From: Brumimicrobium salinarum
GTDB taxonomy: Bacteria > Bacteroidota > Bacteroidia > Flavobacteriales_D > Crocinitomicaceae
Direction of reading: 5' to 3'
Length of the DNA stretch: 64,000 nt
NCBI RefSeq assembly: GCF_002844555.1
Contig: NZ_PJNI01000001.1
Coordinates: 310,001-374,000 of the forward strand
How positions within the stretch are numbered: position 1 is the first letter of the stretch; each line of letters begins with the position of its first letter. Both the position numbers and the translations under genes were made by a program. The notes below the pieces were generated by a model. That model was not told the DNA's origin, did no database searches, and saw nothing but the letters and a program-made list of their open reading frames with translations. This document shows positions 37,589 to 46,331 of this stretch, piece after piece.

Positions 37589-38244
37589 TGAAAAATTTAA
37601 TTTTTATAAGTCTCTTATTCTTTTTTGCAGCCTCATGCAAAAAAGAGACATCCGTAGTTATCCAAGCCAAAGATTACAACACCGGTGATGGAACAGCCTA
37701 TGCTGGTCAAGAATACGCAGTTGCAGAATCATGGACACCTTTTCAAGAAACGAAATCTAAAATTGTAGCCACAGGGTTTTTAGATGCCAATGGCCAGGCT
37801 TCCTTTAATTTAAAAATGAAGAACAATCGCAAATATGTACTCGGTGTTAGTGAGCCTGACAATATTTGTTACGGTGGTCTTGTGCAGCATTATTTGGAAC
37901 ATGAAAAAAATAATATGGTTGATTTCGATTTTTTAACTTGTGGTAGCGCTATTGTGCCAACAAATAATATCAATTGTGATGGAGCAGGTGACAAAATGCA
38001 GTATAAATATTATTACACAGACAATCCTGACATATATATATATAGAGGTTTTGGAAATTATTCCGATTGGTCAGAAATTACGTTTGTTGAGGGCTGTGTT
38101 TCTTTTCCTGGTGGTTATAACCCCATACCAGTTGGCAACTACACATTTGAATGGCGAGTTTTAAGACAAAGCGGCACAACTACAGGTATCGATTACTTTA
38201 CGGTTACAGAAAACGATACAACCACGTATATATTAGATTATTAA
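37588..38244 (+). CDS. Array lipoprotein 4 (intact)
   Basis: The 218-residue lipoprotein has its lipobox at Cys17 (FAASCKKE). The N-terminal module is identical in DNA to lipoprotein 1 over 37648-37914. The C-terminal module is related to that of copy 1 (PDIYIYRGFGNYS, then PVGNYTFEWRVLRQSG and VTENDTTTYILDY) but clearly diverged. A perfect (AT)6A run at 38032-38044 lies at the same place as the repeat that breaks copy 2. It starts by overlap with the orphan sorting-domain stop, and its own stop overlaps the next remnant. Confidence 0.8.
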   Translation: MKNLIFISLLFFFAASCKKETSVVIQAKDYNTGDGTAYAGQEYAVAESWTPFQETKSKIVATGFLDANGQASFNLKMKNNRKYVLGVSEPDNICYGGLVQHYLEHEKNNMVDFDFLTCGSAIVPTNNINCDGAGDKMQYKYYYTDNPDIYIYRGFGNYSDWSEITFVEGCVSFPGGYNPIPVGNYTFEWRVLRQSGTTTGIDYFTVTENDTTTYILDY

Positions 38245-38369
38245 TGAAAAATTAAATTTTTATAACTCTTCTTTTCTTCTTTGGAGTTTCATGTAAAAAG
38301 GAAACATCCTTTGTGCATGTCTCTCTAGTTGACGGAAGAAAGGAGAAAATTAAAATCATAGTTCCATGA
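38244..38369 (+). pseudogene. Array lipoprotein 5, broken fragment
   Basis: The ATG overlaps the stop of lipoprotein 4 and the first bases match the start of copies 1 and 2, but one base change turns codon 4 (TTA) into TAA. Reading on, ITLLFFFGVSCKKETS is still recognisable, followed by about 20 unrelated residues and TGA at 38367-38369. No C-terminal module remains. Confidence 0.75.
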
Positions 38370-38497
38370 AAAAAATAGCCACATACCTTACTTTAATCCT
38401 TTTTATCCTACTCTCTTGCGCAAAAGACGGTAAGCGTATATGCGTTGGAAGTAACATTTGTAACACATCTCTCATTCTTGAATTCACTCACCTTTAA
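38366..38497 (+). CDS. Very small lipoprotein ORF at the end of the array
   Basis: The 43-codon frame has a good lipoprotein signal (KKIATYLTLILFILLSC, Cys18) and only 25 residues after the cysteine. Its ATG overlaps the stop of fragment 5 by 4 bases, keeping the coupling pattern of the array. I do not recognise the short mature part. It may be the head of a gene cut by whatever bounded the array, or a real short lipoprotein. Confidence 0.4.
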   Translation: MKKIATYLTLILFILLSCAKDGKRICVGSNICNTSLILEFTHL

Positions 38498-38576
38498 AAG
38501 TGACCAATATCATGTTTTGAGGACAACTTTGTCTTTTTCTTTGTTCTCGTCAAAAAATCGATTAAAACAGAATAGA

Positions 38577-40253
38577 ATGAAATATATAATAATAGGTGCT
38601 GTAGCCGGTGGAGCAAGTACAGCTGCACGTATAAGAAGATTAGATGAAACTGCAGAAATTATAATGATCGAAAAGGGCGATTATGTTTCTTATGCAAATT
38701 GTGGCTTGCCTTACTATATTGGAGATGTCATTCAGGATAGAAATAAGTTATTTATTCAAGATGCAGCTTCTTTTAAAAAGAGATTCAATATCGAGGTAAA
38801 AGTAAAAACTGAAGCAATTGAAATTCATCCAGCCGAAAAGAAAGTCTCACTTTTAGATTTAGACACACAACAAACCTACACCGAAAGTTATGATAAATTG
38901 GTGCTTTCAACTGGCGCTGTTCCCATTAAACCACCAATTCCGGGTATTCATTCAGAAAATGTTTTCACTTTAAGAAATGTACATGATACAGATTTAGTAA
39001 AGTCCGTAATTGAGCATAAAGAGGTGAAACACGCCACGGTTGTTGGCGGTGGATTCATCGGCATCGAAATGATGGAGAATTTAACTCATTTAGGAATAAA
39101 AACCCGATTGATTGAACGTGCACCTCAAGTGCTCACCTTTTTGGATGAAGATATGGCGCAAATGGCTAAATCTGAAATGGAAGCCAATGGAGTTACTGTA
39201 GATGTAAACAATGGATTATCTGCAATAATTAATAACGCTGATGGTTCTAAAACCATTCTACTTGAAAATGGAACAACCTTTAAAACCGATTTAGTCATTC
39301 TTTCCATAGGTGTTCAACCGAATCATTTCTTGGCCAAAGCTGCAGGATTAGAAATTGGAGAAAAAGGCGGTGTCTTAGTTGATGAGTTTATGCAAACCTC
39401 GAATACAGATATTTACGCAGTAGGCGATGTAATTGAATTTCATCATCCTGTTTGTAAAGCATCATATCCAATTTATTTAGCAGGACCAGCCAACAAACAA
39501 GGTCGAATTTGCGCAAATAATATCGTGAATGGAAATACGAAAAAATTCAAAGGTTCTGTAAGTACAACCATTGTAAAAGTATTTGGTAAAACAATTGGTG
39601 CGACGGGTTCAAATAGTCGAATGTTAACCCACCACAACATTAAACACATTACGTCCGTGACACATGGTTCCTCCAATGCTGGGTATTATCCAGGTGCCAC
39701 ACAAATGATAATCAAAATTGCTTTCAATCCAAAAACGGGTGTTTTGTTAGGTGCGCAAGTAATGGGAGACAAAGGTGTCGATAAACGCATCGATGTTTTC
39801 TCAATATACGTTCAAAACAAACAAATCGTTGAAGATTTAATGGAATTTGAACAAGCTTATGCACCACCATTTTCTTCAGCAAAAGACCCCGTAAACATGG
39901 CGGGTTTTGTAGCCAATAACATCATGGATAAGGTTATGCCGATTTTTAATCCCATAGATGCTTTACAAATAGGGGAGACAGAATATTTATTGGATGTTCG
40001 CACTCCAAAAGAATATGAGGAAGGCACAATTCCTAATGCATTGAATATTGAATTAGACGAATTAAGAAATCAGCTAGACCAGCTCCCAAAAAACCAAACA
40101 ATTTACATATTCTGTCAAGTCGGATTAAGGGGATATCTGGCATCACGTATTTTAATGCAGAATGGATTCGATGTAAAAAACTTGTCTGGCGGATATAAAT
40201 ATTGGAAGAATACCTACGGATTAAAACTAGAAACTTTAGAAACTGCCTTATGA
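38577..40253 (+). CDS. CoA-disulfide reductase with a C-terminal rhodanese domain
   Basis: From ATG 38577 the protein is 558 residues. The FAD/NAD(P)-binding part starts IIIGAVAGGASTAARIRR and carries the single active-site cysteine in YANCGLPYY (Cys42) typical of CoA-disulfide reductases. A pyridine-nucleotide dimerisation domain and then a rhodanese domain (about 465-545; LLDVRTPKEYEEG, active loop CQVGLRG) follow. It reduces CoA disulfides or persulfides, a job that fits the rhodaneses at 6.9-7.5 kb. An earlier in-frame start at 38445 is rejected because it adds sequence unlike the family. Confidence 0.9.
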   Translation: MKYIIIGAVAGGASTAARIRRLDETAEIIMIEKGDYVSYANCGLPYYIGDVIQDRNKLFIQDAASFKKRFNIEVKVKTEAIEIHPAEKKVSLLDLDTQQTYTESYDKLVLSTGAVPIKPPIPGIHSENVFTLRNVHDTDLVKSVIEHKEVKHATVVGGGFIGIEMMENLTHLGIKTRLIERAPQVLTFLDEDMAQMAKSEMEANGVTVDVNNGLSAIINNADGSKTILLENGTTFKTDLVILSIGVQPNHFLAKAAGLEIGEKGGVLVDEFMQTSNTDIYAVGDVIEFHHPVCKASYPIYLAGPANKQGRICANNIVNGNTKKFKGSVSTTIVKVFGKTIGATGSNSRMLTHHNIKHITSVTHGSSNAGYYPGATQMIIKIAFNPKTGVLLGAQVMGDKGVDKRIDVFSIYVQNKQIVEDLMEFEQAYAPPFSSAKDPVNMAGFVANNIMDKVMPIFNPIDALQIGETEYLLDVRTPKEYEEGTIPNALNIELDELRNQLDQLPKNQTIYIFCQVGLRGYLASRILMQNGFDVKNLSGGYKYWKNTYGLKLETLETAL

Positions 40254-40355
40254 TATTTTAGCGCAATAATAAATTTGAACCACCCTGTAGAGTTGTGATA
40301 CATCTTTTAGGAAATTAAAAAAGTAAAATCCTTAAAAATATGTAGTTTTACCCCT

Positions 40356-40937
40356 ATGGAAAAACAACGTATCGCAATCTTTGCATCAGGTGGAGGAAGT
40401 AATGCTTTAAAGTTATTAAATCATTTTGAGGAAATCGAAGATATTCAAATAGAATTGCTTCTTACCAATAATGAAAATGCTGGTATTCTTAATAAACTCA
40501 ACGAACGTGTTCCACACATGGTTATCAATAATGAAGCAGCAAAAGACGGTTTGTTTTTGACTCAAACATTGCAAAGTCTGGGTATTGATTATATTGTTTT
40601 GGCTGGATATTTACGTAAAATTCCAATTGATTTAATTCGAGCATATCCTACCCAAATCATAAATATACATCCGGCCTTATTACCCAAATACGGTGGTAAG
40701 GGAATGTACGGTATGCATGTTCATGAAGCGGTTTATAAAAACAAAGAAACAAGCTCTGGTATTACCATTCATTTGGTAGATGAAATTTATGATAATGGAC
40801 AAACTCTTGCGCAAATAACGACTCCGATCGAACAAGGTGATACCCCTTCAGAAATTCAGCAAAAGGTTTTAAAAATAGAACATCAATATTATGCCAAGGT
40901 AGTTGAAGAATACATTCGGTCTCAACATGATTCATAA
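40356..40937 (+). CDS. purN: Phosphoribosylglycinamide formyltransferase
   Basis: The 193-residue protein has ASGGGSNALKLLNHF at the N-terminus and the catalytic region INIHPALLPKYGGKGMYG, with Asp in VDEIYDNGQ. It transfers a formyl group from 10-formyl-THF to GAR in purine synthesis. It is the first gene of a plus-strand run to 44139. No other pur gene is near. Confidence 0.95.
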   Translation: MEKQRIAIFASGGGSNALKLLNHFEEIEDIQIELLLTNNENAGILNKLNERVPHMVINNEAAKDGLFLTQTLQSLGIDYIVLAGYLRKIPIDLIRAYPTQIINIHPALLPKYGGKGMYGMHVHEAVYKNKETSSGITIHLVDEIYDNGQTLAQITTPIEQGDTPSEIQQKVLKIEHQYYAKVVEEYIRSQHDS

Positions 40938-40991
40938 TGCATGAAAACGATTAACTTTTCTAATAATTTCATTCATGACATTACAAATCCG

Positions 40992-40999
40992 TATATTTG
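40992..40999 (+). promoter_or_regulatory. -7 promoter box of the RidA gene; decides its start
   Basis: TATATTTG is an exact TAnnTTTG 19 bases before ATG 41019. It sits inside the longer open frame starting at 40941, so that start would lie upstream of the transcription start. Confidence 0.65.
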
Positions 41000-41018
41000 T
41001 AGACTTAAAGAAAAAAAT

Positions 41019-41453
41019 ATGTCAAACCAAGAGAAATTCAGCACGAATAAGGCTCCTAAACCTGTAGGATTATATCCACATGCAAGAAGAGCCGGAAACT
41101 TATTGTTTTTATCTGGAGTTGGACCTAGAACAGCAGGTTCAGACGATACCGATTCTCACGTTCCTGGATTAGAGTTAGATAAAAATGGTAATTTCAAAAC
41201 ATTTGATTTTGCAGCACAATGTCGACAAGTTTTTGACAATGTACGCGCTATTTTAGAGGAATCAGGTTCAAGCTGGGATCAATTGATTGATGTTCAGGTT
41301 TTCTTGGTAAATATGAAGCGTGATTTTCATACATACAACAAGATTTATGCAGAGTACTTTAAAGAAAATCAACCGTGCAGAACCACTGTTGAAATCTCTT
41401 CACTACCGACACCTATTGCGATTGAATTAAAATGTATTGCCACTATTGATTAA
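41019..41453 (+). CDS. RidA family deaminase-like protein
   Basis: From ATG 41019 the protein is 144 residues. It has the YjgF/RidA fold: PHARRAGNLLFLSGVGP, then the trimer-interface DVQVFLVNMKRDF and the substrate-binding arginine in PCRTTVEIS. It is longer than classic RidA and carries an insertion, GPRTAGSDDTDSHVPGLEL, as in 2-aminomuconate deaminase-like members. Substrate is not certain. The ORF from 40941 is longer but a -7 box at 40992 lies inside it. Confidence 0.85.
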   Translation: MSNQEKFSTNKAPKPVGLYPHARRAGNLLFLSGVGPRTAGSDDTDSHVPGLELDKNGNFKTFDFAAQCRQVFDNVRAILEESGSSWDQLIDVQVFLVNMKRDFHTYNKIYAEYFKENQPCRTTVEISSLPTPIAIELKCIATID

Positions 41454-41461
41454 ATAAAGTT

Positions 41462-42046
41462 ATGATTGGATTTATTATTAGAGTTATTATTGCACTTGCT
41501 GCACTATTTTTTAATGTTTGGTTGTTTTACATTGGCTCTTGGGGCTGGGGAATTACAATGATTTTACCTTTAGCACTCATTTGGTTGAGTTTTTGGCGTA
41601 ATGAAAATGTAATTATCGCGCTATACCAAATGCGTTTAGGGAAACAAGAAAAAGCATGGAAAGCGCTAAACCGTATAAAATCCCCGAAATTTTTACCCAA
41701 AAAGCAACATGCCTACGTGCTTTATCTAAAAGGAATGTTGGGTTTGCAACAAGACATAGGTTTTGCTCAGTGTGAACAACTAATCCGAAAAGGATTAAGC
41801 ATGGGACTGAGAACAAAACAAGACCAAGCGGTAGCTAAAATGCAATTGGCTGGAATATGTATGCAAACTGGCCGTAAAAACGAAGCCAAAATGCTCTTAG
41901 CTGAAGCTAAAAAGTTGGATAAAAACAACATGTTGAAGGATCAAATCAGCACCATGAATAAACAAATGGGAATGGTCGCTTCACGTAATCAAATGCGCAT
42001 GGCTCAAATGCATAAAGGAAGAAAGAAAATGCCCAGAAAAAGATAA
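41462..42046 (+). CDS. Small membrane protein with a TPR-like tail
   Basis: The 194-residue protein has two N-terminal membrane segments (about 3-45) and a helical cytoplasmic tail with TPR-like repeats (KQHAYVLYLKGMLGLQ; KMQLAGICMQTGRKNEAKML) and a Lys/Arg/Met-rich end. Function is unknown; it is probably a membrane-tethered adaptor. It follows the RidA gene by 8 bases and precedes the GAF gene by 3, so it shares their transcript. Confidence 0.7.
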   Translation: MIGFIIRVIIALAALFFNVWLFYIGSWGWGITMILPLALIWLSFWRNENVIIALYQMRLGKQEKAWKALNRIKSPKFLPKKQHAYVLYLKGMLGLQQDIGFAQCEQLIRKGLSMGLRTKQDQAVAKMQLAGICMQTGRKNEAKMLLAEAKKLDKNNMLKDQISTMNKQMGMVASRNQMRMAQMHKGRKKMPRKR

Positions 42047-42049
42047 TTT

Positions 42050-42535
42050 ATGGCTGAAGAGCTCAATATTCACAAAGGTTCTAAAGAAGAAAAATACACG
42101 CTATTGCATCAGCAATTAGAATCCTTATGTGCTAATGAACCAAATAGTGTAGCCAACTTAGCGAATATGGCTGCAGCTATTAAACAAACTTTCAATTTTT
42201 ATTGGGTAGGATTTTATTGCGTTGAAAAGGAAAGCAACGAACTAGTTTTAGGTCCCTTTCAAGGTCCAATTGCTTGCACAAGAATAAAAAAGGGAAAAGG
42301 TGTTTGTGGGCAATCTTGGGCAGAAAAGAAAACACTTGTTGTAGCCAACGTTGATGAGTTTCCAGGACATATCGCATGTAGTAGCTTTTCAAAATCAGAA
42401 ATCGTAGTTCCGCTCATAAAAGACGGAGCAGTTATAGGTGTACTAGATGTTGATGATGACAAATTAAGCGCTTTTGATGAGGTAGATGAAAAACACTTAA
42501 ACAAAATTTGTGCATGGCTCGTTTCTATCTTATAA
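42050..42535 (+). CDS. msrC: Free methionine-(R)-sulfoxide reductase (GAF domain)
   Basis: The 161-residue single GAF domain has the three conserved cysteines of fRMsr: IACTRI, GVCGQSW and IACSS. It reduces free Met-(R)-sulfoxide in the cytoplasm with thioredoxin. The length fits the family. It overlaps the next lipoprotein gene by 22 bases. Confidence 0.9.
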   Translation: MAEELNIHKGSKEEKYTLLHQQLESLCANEPNSVANLANMAAAIKQTFNFYWVGFYCVEKESNELVLGPFQGPIACTRIKKGKGVCGQSWAEKKTLVVANVDEFPGHIACSSFSKSEIVVPLIKDGAVIGVLDVDDDKLSAFDEVDEKHLNKICAWLVSIL

Positions 42536-44139
42536 GTATCGCTTTTGTATTACTTTCTTCATGTGGACAAGTAGGAACAATTACGGGTGGTGATAAAGAT
42601 AATGCTGCACCCAAGATTTTAGTTGATGAAGTTCAACCCCCAATAGGAAGTATTAATACCGCTCCCAAAAAAATAACAATACCTTTTGATGAATATATTG
42701 AGTTTAACCAACCTTCGGATAACATTAAAGTTACACCCGCAGATGTTCAACTTGATTATTCAATAAAGGGCAAATCGGTTGTTTTAGATGTGAAAGAAGG
42801 TTCCTGGAAACCCAATACTACTTATACGATTTACCTAAATAGGGCTGTTAAAGACATTACAGAATATAATGATTCTATTATTGCTTATGTTTTTTCAACA
42901 GGAAACTATCTAGATTCCCTAAAAACAGCTATCCAAGTAATGGATGCTTACACAGGAAAACCAGCAAAGAAAGTAACTGTTGGGTTATATAATTCTGTTC
43001 TTGTAAATGATACTTCTGCTATTGAACCACGATACTATGCTGCAACAAACGAAGAAGGAATTGCTTTTTTTCAAAATATAAAGGATAGTGTATTTTATGC
43101 GTATGCTTTTGAAGATGACAATATCAACAATCGACTTGATGCAACAGAAAAAAGAGCGTATTTAGCTGATCCTGTCCAACTCGACACTTCTTTTGAAGTC
43201 GGTCCTATAATTAGGTTAATGCCTCACCAAGAAAATGAAATAAAGGTAAATAATAGCGAAGTAATTCCCGCTGTTAATTGGTGTATTGGATTTAATCGCC
43301 CCATTAATCAAAATGAAAAATTTAACTTTTTAGACCCTCAACCCAAATATGTACAATGGAACAAAAAACGTGATTCATTAACAGCATTTTATAAAACAAA
43401 AGAAAATTCGGTAGACTTTAAAGGTGTTTTAATAAAGAAAAACAACAGTGACACGCTTACAAAAAAACACTTCTTCAAAGAAGAACGAACGCTAAAGGTG
43501 AAGAACAACCTCAACAACAAAGTTTTGTCACCAAACGATACGTTAAAACTGATGTTTAATGAACCTATCCATAAAATGGATAGAAATGCTATTCAATCTT
43601 TTGCTTATAAAACAAATGATTCCACCAAAAGTGAGATACCGCTTCAAATTGATAGTCTTTCGGTAAATACTTTATCTATAAAATTTAACAAAAAAGATAT
43701 TGAAAAAGTAGAAATAACGCTTCTGCCACAATCAATTGAAGGAATAAATAATACTTTATCAGATAGTCTTAAGATTGACTTTACACTACAATCTAAAAAA
43801 GAAACAGGTAGCTTAATTGTTGCTTTTGATACCCTTCCAAAATATGGTATTCTTTATCTTACCAAAGACAAAAAAGTGGTAAGAAAAGCAGTTTTTAATG
43901 GTATAGATAAAACCGAACATCAATTTAACTTTTTACAACCAGGTAGGTACGGCTATCATTATTTAATCGATACAGATAAAAATGGTGTTTGGAGTACTGG
44001 CTCTATATTTGAAAATATTGATGCTGAAAAGATAATATGGTTTTCTGAAAAATCTCAAGTTCGGGCCAATTGGGAAGTCAAAAAAAGCTTAACATTAGCT
44101 CAACCCAAGAAAAAAATTATTGATATTGAGACTAAATAA
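42514..44139 (+). CDS. Ig-like (Big_5) lipoprotein
   Basis: From ATG 42514 the protein is 541 residues with lipobox Cys17 (VLLSSCGQ). An N-terminal Big_5 module (about 30-125; PPIGSINTAPKKITIPFDE) is followed by a carboxypeptidase-like module and a second repeat of the Big_5 type (about 335-420; LSPNDTLKLMFNEPI). It is a conserved Bacteroidota envelope lipoprotein type of unknown function. Starting at ATG 42514 rather than TTG 42508 places the signal peptide correctly. It is coupled to msrC by overlap. Confidence 0.82.
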   Translation: MARFYLISIAFVLLSSCGQVGTITGGDKDNAAPKILVDEVQPPIGSINTAPKKITIPFDEYIEFNQPSDNIKVTPADVQLDYSIKGKSVVLDVKEGSWKPNTTYTIYLNRAVKDITEYNDSIIAYVFSTGNYLDSLKTAIQVMDAYTGKPAKKVTVGLYNSVLVNDTSAIEPRYYAATNEEGIAFFQNIKDSVFYAYAFEDDNINNRLDATEKRAYLADPVQLDTSFEVGPIIRLMPHQENEIKVNNSEVIPAVNWCIGFNRPINQNEKFNFLDPQPKYVQWNKKRDSLTAFYKTKENSVDFKGVLIKKNNSDTLTKKHFFKEERTLKVKNNLNNKVLSPNDTLKLMFNEPIHKMDRNAIQSFAYKTNDSTKSEIPLQIDSLSVNTLSIKFNKKDIEKVEITLLPQSIEGINNTLSDSLKIDFTLQSKKETGSLIVAFDTLPKYGILYLTKDKKVVRKAVFNGIDKTEHQFNFLQPGRYGYHYLIDTDKNGVWSTGSIFENIDAEKIIWFSEKSQVRANWEVKKSLTLAQPKKKIIDIETK

Positions 44140-44202
44140 GCTTTGAATTCGTGTTTTATTCTAGTAACTTGCTTACGCGTTTAAATACTACATTAACTGC
44201 TT

Positions 44203-46155
44203 ATGAGATTTTTAACAATCAAAATCGTAATTTTGCTTTGTACTTTATGTACATCTTATTCAGCAGTTGCACAAAACACTACTAGTAATTCAAACCAAGG
44301 CCTTATAAAAGCGGCAAGCCTAGCGTCCTATAGTCAGGTACTTAAAAAATTACATGTTTTTGATTCTTTAGCGAACAAAGATAGTATTGACTATTATGTC
44401 GAAAAAGGAAATGAGCTATGTCAATTGATTAACACTTCTGAATTAAAGGATACGACTATCCATGAACTCCAAAAGGCAAAATTAGGTGCGGAAATTTATC
44501 AATTTATTGGTAAGCATTCTTTAAAAATAAAAAATATTCCAGCCAGTATTATTAATTTTTCTCACGCCTACGAACTTTTCGATTTATCAAATATGAAAAA
44601 GGCAGCAGGTAAATGTGCCACAGAAATTGGATGGATTTACTTTAATTCTGGAAACAGAGTAGATGCTTTAAAGCACTTTCACAAATCTGTAAAACATGCT
44701 AAACAAGTTAATGATTCAATTGGACTCATAGATGCATACACTAATATTTCGAAAGTTTATTGGGAACAAGGAGATTATAATCGAACACAGAAAAATTTAT
44801 CTAAGGCTCTTTCGGTTGCTAAAAACATTCAACGCATTGATTTAGAAAGTAAGATATTAATTGCTATCGCTGGTTTAAAAAAGGAGCTCGGGGATTTAAA
44901 AAGTGCTCAATCGATATATGAAGAGATTTTATCTTTTACAAAATCTACCAATGACACATTGTTAATGTCACGTTCGTTAAATAATTTAGGGTCGATTTAT
45001 TTCGAAAAAGGAAATCATAAAGTTGCTAAAAGTTTTTATGATCGCGCATATAACTTACTTGAGTTTTCAGATTGTAGCTTCTGTATTGCTTTTGTAATTA
45101 AAAATTTAAGTCAATACCATTACACATTAAATAACATTGACAAAGCAACAGAACTCGCAAAACAAACCTTATTAATCGGAAATCAAACAGAAAACGAAAC
45201 CCTAATTCCGAATGCTTTAAATTTATTAATTGCGATTTATAAAGAAAAGGAGCAATGGAAAGTTGCTTTTAAATATCAAAAACAATTGTTGGATTTAAAT
45301 TTAAAAAGTAAGAAAGAAAATCTACAACAAATATCACAGCATGAAACAATTCGTTTACAACTCGAAAAGGACAAGTATTTAACAAAGAAAAATGAAATAG
45401 AACAAGGCTTAAAAAAGGAAAAAGAAAAACAAAGGGAATATATCCTCTATATCTTGATTGGATCAATTGTCGTATTGCTAATTGCAGCCTTATTGATTTT
45501 TTATTTTCGATTAAAAAGTTCAAGAGAAAAAAACGCATATATCACCAAGCAAAGTGAAGAAAGGAAATTACTATTACAAGAAGTTCATCACCGGGTTAAA
45601 AACAACTTTCAGCTTGTTTCCAGCATGTTGCGGTTGCAATCTTACAACTTCGATGATGAAGTTTTAAGAATTAACTTTGAAGAAGCGGTGAACAGAATCA
45701 ATGCGATGGCTATTGTACATGATGTAATTTATAGACAAGAAAAGTTTTCAAATATAAATGGAAAAGTTTACCTTGAAAAATTAATAAAAACACTTCAAAT
45801 AACAGGAAATCAAACTGTTAAATATGAGGTGAATTCTGAAGAAATACCTTTTAAAATAGAAACTTTAATTAATCTGGGTATTGTGATCAATGAAATGATT
45901 ACCAACTCTAATAAACATGCCTTTAATCAGCAAAATCAAACCCCTTGTATATCTATTTCATTAAAAGAAACAAAAACTAACACATACGAATTGATTTATA
46001 AAGATAATGGTTCAGGAATAAAAGAAAGGAATTTCTCTTCTGGATTCGGAATGGAATTAATTGAAACAATAATCGATAACTTTGATGGAAATGTTGAAAT
46101 TATTGAAGATGTTAAGTGGAATACCGCAATAAAAATTACGTTTCAAGAAAATTAA
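44203..46155 (+). CDS. TPR sensor histidine kinase (HisKA_2 type)
   Basis: The 650-residue protein has a signal peptide (about 1-24) and a periplasmic region of about 8 TPR repeats (about 50-375; AGKCATEIGWIYFNSGN; LMSRSLNNLGSIYFEKGN). A coiled coil, one membrane segment (about 412-434) and a cytoplasmic HisKA_2 motif LLQEVHHRVKNNFQ (His near 462) follow. It ends with an HATPase that has the N box INEMITNSNKHAF and DNGSGIK. It senses by TPR protein contacts outside. No response regulator is adjacent. Confidence 0.9.
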   Translation: MRFLTIKIVILLCTLCTSYSAVAQNTTSNSNQGLIKAASLASYSQVLKKLHVFDSLANKDSIDYYVEKGNELCQLINTSELKDTTIHELQKAKLGAEIYQFIGKHSLKIKNIPASIINFSHAYELFDLSNMKKAAGKCATEIGWIYFNSGNRVDALKHFHKSVKHAKQVNDSIGLIDAYTNISKVYWEQGDYNRTQKNLSKALSVAKNIQRIDLESKILIAIAGLKKELGDLKSAQSIYEEILSFTKSTNDTLLMSRSLNNLGSIYFEKGNHKVAKSFYDRAYNLLEFSDCSFCIAFVIKNLSQYHYTLNNIDKATELAKQTLLIGNQTENETLIPNALNLLIAIYKEKEQWKVAFKYQKQLLDLNLKSKKENLQQISQHETIRLQLEKDKYLTKKNEIEQGLKKEKEKQREYILYILIGSIVVLLIAALLIFYFRLKSSREKNAYITKQSEERKLLLQEVHHRVKNNFQLVSSMLRLQSYNFDDEVLRINFEEAVNRINAMAIVHDVIYRQEKFSNINGKVYLEKLIKTLQITGNQTVKYEVNSEEIPFKIETLINLGIVINEMITNSNKHAFNQQNQTPCISISLKETKTNTYELIYKDNGSGIKERNFSSGFGMELIETIIDNFDGNVEIIEDVKWNTAIKITFQEN

Positions 46156-46158
46156 ATG

Positions 46159-46211
46159 CATGAACCGAGCCTGCGAGCTCAACGACTAAAGGAGTTAATA
46201 ATCCGGGTTAA
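46159..46211 (+). repeat. REP-like repeat, left copy flanking the symporter gene
   Basis: The sequence runs CATGAACCGAGC, a GAGC/GCTC palindrome, and ends AATAATCCGGGTTAA. The reverse complement of 47395-47440 matches it apart from a short indel and two or three changes. Confidence 0.75.
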
Positions 46212-46317
46212 ATAACTTTTAATGCTTATCGGGTTCATTACTAATTATTCAACTGGCTTTTTTCAATTAAATAATTCTCACTTTTAAAGTCAAAAAACTT
46301 GATCAAGACAAAATCTT

Positions 46318-46325
46318 TACCTTTG
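46318..46325 (+). promoter_or_regulatory. -7 promoter box of the symporter gene; decides its start
   Basis: TACCTTTG is an exact TAnnTTTG, and TTG at 46299-46301 lies 16 bases upstream as part of a -33 box. The ATG at 46332 is six bases downstream, so the message is nearly leaderless. The in-frame TTG at 46299 belongs to the promoter, not to the protein. Confidence 0.65.
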
Positions 46326-46331
46326 TTCACC

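Noticed and set aside
38445-38576. Longer start for the CoA-disulfide reductase
   Set aside because: The flavoprotein nucleotide-binding motif begins right after ATG 38577.
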